This document shows positions 6,585-9,824 of a stretch of 9,824 bases of DNA, piece by piece. A model generated the notes under the pieces. That model was given only the letters and a program-made list of their open reading frames with translations, was not told the DNA's origin and did no database searches. The position numbers and the translations under genes were made by a program. The first letter of the stretch is position 1. Every line of letters starts with the position of its first letter. This DNA is from Candidatus Omnitrophota bacterium (GTDB lineage Bacteria > Omnitrophota > Gorgyraeia > Gygaellales > Profunditerraquicolaceae): positions 1 to 9,824 of the forward strand of contig JASEHM010000016.1 in NCBI GenBank assembly GCA_030018895.1, written 5' to 3'.

Positions 6585-7786
6585 ATGTCTCCTTTAATAA
6601 AATATTCCATCAACTCATGTCCCTTATCAAAATAAAGCTTTGATTTCTCTGCCTCTTTTTCGCAGTAATTTTGGAAATTGCCGGGGGTTATATTTTTTCC
6701 ATACATTGCGAAAATCACCGGCTCTTGCGTATGCGTGCGAAGAGAGACCGGTGTGGGATGGTCAGGCAGGACTAAGATTCTAAAATCATCCTTATTTTTA
6801 AAGGCGCTCAGGATTTGGCCTACAATGAATTGATCAAACCTTTCAATAGCAAGTATTTTTTCCCTTAAATCTCCGTTGTGCCCTGCTTCATCAGGCGCCT
6901 CTACATGCACAAAGACAAAATCATTATTTCTAAGAGACTCAAGCGCTGCCTTTGTCTTGCCTTCATAGTTAGTATCATAATATCCGGTTGCCCCATCAAC
7001 ATTTATTACGTTAAGCTCCAAGATTCTTCCTAAGCCTTTTAAGAGATCAACCGCAGATATAACGCTTCCTTTAAGGCCGTATTTATCCGCGAATTTCGGC
7101 AGATTAGGTTTTTTGCCCTGGCCCCAGAGCCAAATCATATTGGCTGGATTTTCTTTTAAATCTACCCTAACCTGATTTATCTCATGTTTTTCTAAGAGGC
7201 TGAATGATTCCGACATCAGTTTTATTAAAATATCCGCGCCATTTCCTTTTGGCATATTCTTTGAAAAAGACTGGCCTCTAATATCATGGGGAGCCTTGCA
7301 TTTTGCATCTTCTAAGTGTTCTTCTGCCCCTTTTTTTACCAACATCAAATGCCTGTAGCTTATTCCGGGATAAAATTTTATTCTGTTTGTCCCTAAGTTT
7401 TGGTCAATAAAATTTATTAATATCCCTGCTTCTTTAGAGTTTATGTGCCCGGCGCTATAATCTATCAAGGTATCTTTGGATACAGTAATTAGATTACAGC
7501 GGAAAGCCACATCATCAGCTTCTAATTCAACGCCTAAGTTTGCCGCCTCAAGCGGGCCTCTTCCGGTGTAATATTTTTTAGGGTCATACCCGATTATAGA
7601 AAGATTTGCCACATCCGAGGCAGGGTTCATTTTTTCAGGAATTGTTTGGACACGTCCCAATACCCCATTTTTGGCAATATAATCCATATTCGGAGTGCGT
7701 GCTGCTTCTAAAGGGGTGCGTTCGTCCAATTCCTTTAGAGGATAATCTGCCATTCCATCGCCGACTAAAATAATGTATTTCATCAT
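6569..7786 (-). CDS. apgM: ApgM-family phosphoglycerate mutase, probable homoserine kinase
   Basis: 405 residues, alkaline-phosphatase superfamily, archaeal-type cofactor-independent phosphoglycerate mutase group. Metal and catalytic residues visible: D10 in ILVGDGMADYP; S57 in MNPASDVANLSIIGYDP, the candidate phospho-acceptor; D299 and H303 in HVEAPDEAGHNGD; D342 and H343 in LPDHPTP; H352 in THTQEPV. Bacterial members of this group are proposed homoserine kinases (a TIGRFAM subfamily carries that name). Position between lysC and thrC with no thrB in the window fits that role: homoserine to O-phosphohomoserine for ThrC. A glycolytic mutase activity cannot be excluded. The gene opens with two ATGs (7786 and 7783); the second gives the family-typical MKYIILVGDGM. 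The Shine-Dalgarno is poor (GGACA). It overlaps lysC by 16 nt. Confidence 0.88.
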   Translation of the reverse strand: MMKYIILVGDGMADYPLKELDERTPLEAARTPNMDYIAKNGVLGRVQTIPEKMNPASDVANLSIIGYDPKKYYTGRGPLEAANLGVELEADDVAFRCNLITVSKDTLIDYSAGHINSKEAGILINFIDQNLGTNRIKFYPGISYRHLMLVKKGAEEHLEDAKCKAPHDIRGQSFSKNMPKGNGADILIKLMSESFSLLEKHEINQVRVDLKENPANMIWLWGQGKKPNLPKFADKYGLKGSVISAVDLLKGLGRILELNVINVDGATGYYDTNYEGKTKAALESLRNNDFVFVHVEAPDEAGHNGDLREKILAIERFDQFIVGQILSAFKNKDDFRILVLPDHPTPVSLRTHTQEPVIFAMYGKNITPGNFQNYCEKEAEKSKLYFDKGHELMEYFIKGDICPRS

Positions 7787-7810
7787 TGCTGTCCAAATTA
7801 GCTGCTAGAG
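7775..7810 (-). repeat. Second copy of the coaB-end/apgM-start junction sequence
   Basis: On the minus strand this reads CTCTAGCAGCTAATTTG, then GACAGCAATG, then ATGAAATAC. The first part matches the coaB 3' end (CTATAGCAGCCAATTTG, 7972-7956) at 15 of 17 bases, and ATGAAATAC also follows at the coaB end (7953-7945). It therefore looks like a duplicated gene junction flanking the repeat insertion at 7811-7944. The reading frame of coaB no longer continues here. Confidence 0.65.
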
Positions 7811-7811
7811 T

Positions 7812-7883
7812 GTCATTCCCGCAACCTTTAAGCGGGAATCCACGACGAGAAAAAATCTGGATACCCGCTTTCGCGGGTATGAC
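7812..7883. repeat. GTCAT-CCCGC dispersed palindromic element
   Basis: 72-bp element with nested symmetry. The outer arms GTCATTCCCGC and GCGGGTATGAC pair at 10 of 11. The left half CCCGC-9 nt-GCGGG and the right half CCCGC-TTTC-GCGGG each form a hairpin, with ATCCA and TGGAT pairing inside. It belongs to the same family as the insertion at 2272-2361 in valS. Elements of this look occur in many bacterial genomes as non-coding dispersed repeats. Confidence 0.88.
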
Positions 7884-7892
7884 AAATTTGAT

Positions 7893-7944
7893 ATCTCAAA
7901 ATATATTTCGCGTCGATAAGTAACATCTAATTTGGACACGAGTG
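7893..7944 (+). repeat. 52-bp repeat, copy A (inverted relative to copy B at 9773-9824)
   Basis: Starts ATCTCAAAATATATTTCGCG and ends TTTGGACACGAGTG. It is 50/52 identical to the reverse complement of 9773-9824; the two differences are transitions. Its right boundary abuts exactly the duplicated ATGAAATAC at the coaB end. A 12-nt fragment (TGTCCAAATTAG) recurs at 7790-7801. Confidence 0.9.
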
Positions 7945-7972
7945 GTATTTCATATCAAATTGGCTGCTATAG
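7945..7972 (-). repeat. First copy of the coaB-end/apgM-start junction sequence
   Basis: On the minus strand CTATAGCAGCCAATTTG, then AT, then ATGAAATAC. The coaB stop TGA (7952-7950) overlaps an ATG (7953-7951) that would begin Met-Lys-Tyr, the same three residues that start ApgM at 7783. This looks like an old ATGA-coupled coaB-apgM junction, now cut off from the real apgM by the repeat insertion. Confidence 0.6.
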
Positions 7973-8618
7973 TTTTTATTAAATTATCGCACATCTTTGG
8001 TTTATTTAAAAACGGGCCGCATTCTGTGTCTTTGCTTACAATATAGGCTTTATATTTTCCTTGCATGCTGTTTGCTACTGTCAGATTAAGCAGGGAGCGC
8101 CGGATGAGATTATGCGCCTCTTTTATAAGCAATTCTTTATCTGCCTCTGGCTCAAATTTAAACCCCACTAAAAATGTGTCTGGGCTGGTTTTCCTAATTA
8201 AATCTATTATCTTTACTGTGGGCGTCAGCTTAAGAATTAAATGCTTAATACCTGATTTAATTTTTTGCCTGGAAGCCTTAAGCGGCCTATAATCTGAAAC
8301 TGCTGCTGAATGAATAACTACATCATATTTTTTGGTTTTTAATTCCTGTATTATTTTATCTTTTAATTCATCAAAGAATTTAAAGCGAATCAAACGGATT
8401 CTTTTATGCTTTCGCCTCGTCTTATGGCAGGGCAAAGCTTCATCTATATCGCCTGCCTCAGCAGGCCCTAGGAGCAGAGTAACTTTTGCGCCTTGATTAG
8501 TTAATCTTTGCGCTAACAAAATTCCTGTTTCGCCTGTCGCAATATTACTAATTACTCTTACTCTATCTATGAGAACCGCTGTCGGCCCGGCAGTAATCAG
8601 AACATTCTTATTTCTCAT
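7950..8618 (-). CDS. coaB: Phosphopantothenate-cysteine ligase, stand-alone CoaB domain
   Basis: Joins 4'-phosphopantothenate to cysteine using a nucleotide triphosphate, a step of coenzyme A synthesis. 222 residues, equal to the C-terminal half of the usual CoaBC fusion; the flavin decarboxylase half (CoaC) is absent and must be encoded elsewhere. Visible: VLITAGPTAVLIDRVRVISN (residues 6-25), ATGETG, SAAVSDYRP (104-112), QKIKSG with the candidate catalytic Lys at 119-121, FLVGFKFEPE, and VANSM (181-185) in place of the usual VAND. The stretch from about 53 to 74 (AEAGDIDEALPCHKTRRKHK) is longer and more basic than normal and may be a repeat insertion. Start is the only in-frame ATG after an upstream stop; the Shine-Dalgarno is poor. 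It follows thrC by 32 nt. A link to threonine synthesis is not obvious. Confidence 0.88.
   Translation of the reverse strand: MRNKNVLITAGPTAVLIDRVRVISNIATGETGILLAQRLTNQGAKVTLLLGPAEAGDIDEALPCHKTRRKHKRIRLIRFKFFDELKDKIIQELKTKKYDVVIHSAAVSDYRPLKASRQKIKSGIKHLILKLTPTVKIIDLIRKTSPDTFLVGFKFEPEADKELLIKEAHNLIRRSLLNLTVANSMQGKYKAYIVSKDTECGPFLNKPKMCDNLIKTIAANLI
8451..8466. repeat. Short hairpin in the variable segment of coaB
   Basis: GCCTGC (8451-8456) and GCAGGC (8461-8466) pair around CTCA. Next to it, on the minus strand, GCTTTGCC and GGCGAAAGC form an imperfect inverted repeat about 30 nt long. Together they encode residues about 53-72 of CoaB, where extra basic sequence appears. A possible in-frame palindromic insertion, less clear than those in valS. 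Confidence 0.4.
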
Positions 8619-8650
8619 TGTAAAACTAATGGGTTACTCGCACCACAAAG

Positions 8651-9727
8651 TCAGCAGCCTATTTCTTTTAACACCGCTTTCAAATTCGCTTGGACGAGTT
8701 TTGGTTCTTTTATGCTCTTTATTGCCCTATCAGGATCTTTTAGGCCATGGCCGGTTAAGATGCAAACTATTTGCGTATTGCGTCGCGCGTATTGCGTATT
8801 GCGTTTAAAATAATCTTTTTTTGCTAATTTTAGCAATCCGGCAATAGAAGCAGCTGAGGCAGGCTCAACAAAAACGCCTTCTTTTTGTGCTAGTAACTTA
8901 TAGGCATTAATGATTTCTTTGTCTGAAACCAGATCAATCATACCCTTAGATTCATCGCGGGCTGCTTCTGCCTGTTTCCAACTTGCAGGATTGCCAATGC
9001 GTATAGCAGTAGCAATGGTTTTAGGGTTCTTTATAGGATAGCCCTTTACAATGGGCGCGCTTCCCTTTGCCTGAAAACCTAACATCTTAGGCAGTATTTT
9101 AATTTTGCCTGATTCTTTATATTCCTTATATCCTTTCCAGTAAGCAGTAATGTTTCCGGCATTGCCTACAGGCATAACCTGAAAATCAGGCGCTTCCCTT
9201 AAGCAGTCGCAGATTTCGAAACTTGCGGTTTTTTGGCCTTCAATGCGATAAGGATTTAGGGAATTAACTAATGTTATGGGGTAATTTTTGGTGATTTCTT
9301 TTGCTAATTCTAAGGCATCGTCAAAATTACCTTCTATGGCTAAGACCTGCGCGCCGTGAATTAATGCCTGGCTAAGTTTACCTAAGGCAATTGCCCCTGA
9401 GGGGATAAACACAATACACTTGATACCTGCTCTGGCAGCATAAGCTGCTGCTGAGGCTGAGGTATTTCCAGTAGAGGCGCACATTACTGCCTTAGAGCCC
9501 TCTTCACAGGCTTTAGAGATTGCCAGGGTCATCCCCCTATCCTTGAAAGAGCCGGTCGGATTTAATCCTTCGTATTTCAGATAAATTTCAAAATTTTCAC
9601 CCATTAATTTGCTTAAGTAATCAGCATATATCAAAGGCGTGTTGCCTTCCTGTAAGGTAATGATAGGGGTTTTCTTCGTTACGGGTAGATATTTTTTATA
9701 CCTTTCAATTACTCCATTGTATTTCAT
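8651..9727 (-). CDS. thrC: Threonine synthase
   Basis: PLP enzyme converting O-phospho-L-homoserine to L-threonine. 358 residues, the short class typical of many bacteria and archaea. Visible: TLQEGNTPL near the N-terminus (24-32); the PLP lysine K62 in NPTGSFKDRGM; STGNTSAS (85-92); the phosphate-binding loop VGNAGNITAYW (187-197); FQAKGSAPI; VEPASAAS (287-294); and ILTGHGLKDPD. Residues 309-319, RNTQYARRNTQ, are encoded by a short tandem repeat and lie in the loop just before the conserved VCILTGHGLKDP strand, so they look like an in-frame insertion. Start chosen by AAAGGA 5 nt upstream. It is the first gene of the visible operon; what precedes it beyond 9824 is unknown. Confidence 0.95.
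   Translation of the reverse strand: MKYNGVIERYKKYLPVTKKTPIITLQEGNTPLIYADYLSKLMGENFEIYLKYEGLNPTGSFKDRGMTLAISKACEEGSKAVMCASTGNTSASAAAYAARAGIKCIVFIPSGAIALGKLSQALIHGAQVLAIEGNFDDALELAKEITKNYPITLVNSLNPYRIEGQKTASFEICDCLREAPDFQVMPVGNAGNITAYWKGYKEYKESGKIKILPKMLGFQAKGSAPIVKGYPIKNPKTIATAIRIGNPASWKQAEAARDESKGMIDLVSDKEIINAYKLLAQKEGVFVEPASAASIAGLLKLAKKDYFKRNTQYARRNTQIVCILTGHGLKDPDRAIKSIKEPKLVQANLKAVLKEIGC
8771..8804. repeat. In-frame GCGTATT repeat inside thrC
   Basis: On the plus strand the 7-mer GCGTATT appears at 8773-8779, 8787-8793 and 8794-8800, with GCGT remainders at 8780-8783 and 8801-8804 and a CGC break at 8784-8786. On the coding strand this is ACGCAAT repeated and is translated as RNTQYARRNTQ (residues 309-319). 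It keeps the thrC frame open and sits between weakly conserved YFK and strongly conserved IVCILTGHG. Confidence 0.85.
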
Positions 9728-9732
9728 TTTAT

Positions 9733-9738
9733 TCCTTT
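9733..9738 (-). promoter_or_regulatory. Shine-Dalgarno of thrC
   Basis: AAAGGA on the minus strand, 5 nt before the thrC ATG at 9727. It supports this start, which also matches the family N-terminus. The 34 nt between it and the repeat hold only a weak promoter-like pair (TTGGAC inside the repeat, TATTAA 16 nt downstream), which I do not call. Confidence 0.7.
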
Positions 9739-9772
9739 ACTATCAACACGGTAATCGTTAATAATATCTTCT

Positions 9773-9824
9773 CACTCGTGTCCAAATTAGACGTTACTTA
9801 TCGACGCGAAATGTATTTTGAGAT
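9773..9824 (-). repeat. 52-bp repeat, copy B, upstream of thrC
   Basis: On the minus strand it starts ATCTCAAAATACATTTCGCG and ends TTTGGACACGAGTG, then leads toward thrC. It is 50/52 identical to copy A at 7893-7944 in the opposite orientation. The repeat reaches the window edge, so it may be longer. The pair brackets thrC and coaB as a 52-bp inverted repeat about 1.8 kb apart. Confidence 0.9.

Larger units (their letters stand above)
7787..7949. other. coaB-apgM spacer filled with repeat DNA
   Basis: 163 nt without a gene. It contains, left to right: a 12-bp TGTCCAAATTAG (7790-7801) that is a perfect inverted copy of CTAATTTGGACA (7927-7938); the GTCAT-CCCGC hairpin (7812-7883); AATTTGATAT (7885-7894), an inverted copy of ATATCAAATT (7952-7961) at the coaB end; and the 52-bp repeat (7893-7944). 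I see no convincing promoter and no terminator with a U-run in the direction of transcription. Confidence 0.8.

Noticed and set aside
7787..7949. Complete insertion sequence in the coaB-apgM spacer
   Set aside because: No transposase coding capacity; only short repeat elements.
9739..9772. Sigma-70 promoter for thrC
   Set aside because: TTGGAC-16-TATTAA matches consensus at too few positions to call, and the upstream gene context is outside the window.

Overview
All genes in this window lie on the minus strand. They read, in transcription order from the right edge, as one probable operon: thrC (threonine synthase), coaB (stand-alone phosphopantothenate-cysteine ligase), apgM (ApgM-type phosphoglycerate mutase or homoserine kinase), lysC (aspartokinase), cimA (citramalate synthase), a small nucleotidyltransferase, a 57-residue partner ORF, and valS (valyl-tRNA synthetase, which runs off the left edge). 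Most junctions are tight: apgM/lysC overlap by 16 nt, cimA/nucleotidyltransferase by 8 nt, and nucleotidyltransferase/small ORF by an ATGA. The longer spacers are 163 nt (coaB-apgM), 92 nt (lysC-cimA) and the 97 nt upstream of thrC; each holds repeat or palindromic DNA.

Functionally this is an aspartate-family and branched-chain amino acid cluster. LysC makes aspartyl phosphate. ApgM is best read as a homoserine kinase because it sits between lysC and thrC and no thrB is present. ThrC then makes threonine. CimA offers a second route to 2-oxobutyrate and isoleucine from pyruvate. ValS charges the valine tRNA. Homoserine dehydrogenase and aspartate semialdehyde dehydrogenase are not in the window. 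lysC carries a textbook internal Shine-Dalgarno and ATG at codon 249, as expected for an alpha/beta subunit aspartokinase.

The most unusual aspect is repeat DNA living inside genes. valS stays open for 1008 codons yet contains three unrelated repeat or palindrome insertions (about 67, 35 and 22 residues), each in frame and each between conserved blocks. thrC carries an in-frame 7-bp-unit repeat (RNTQYARRNTQ), and coaB may carry another insertion. This resembles the in-frame palindromic elements known from Rickettsia, but involves several families in one operon. In the coaB-apgM spacer, a repeat composite is flanked by two copies of what looks like the ancestral coaB-stop/apgM-start junction, so the insertion event can be partly reconstructed. 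A 52-bp repeat there recurs, inverted and 50/52 identical, upstream of thrC.

The organism is bacterial, AT-leaning, with dense operon packing and many dispersed palindromes of the GTCAT-CCCGC and TTCG-CTCAGGGT types. An uncultured lineage such as Omnitrophota is my guess from gene order and style; it is not demonstrated by the sequence.
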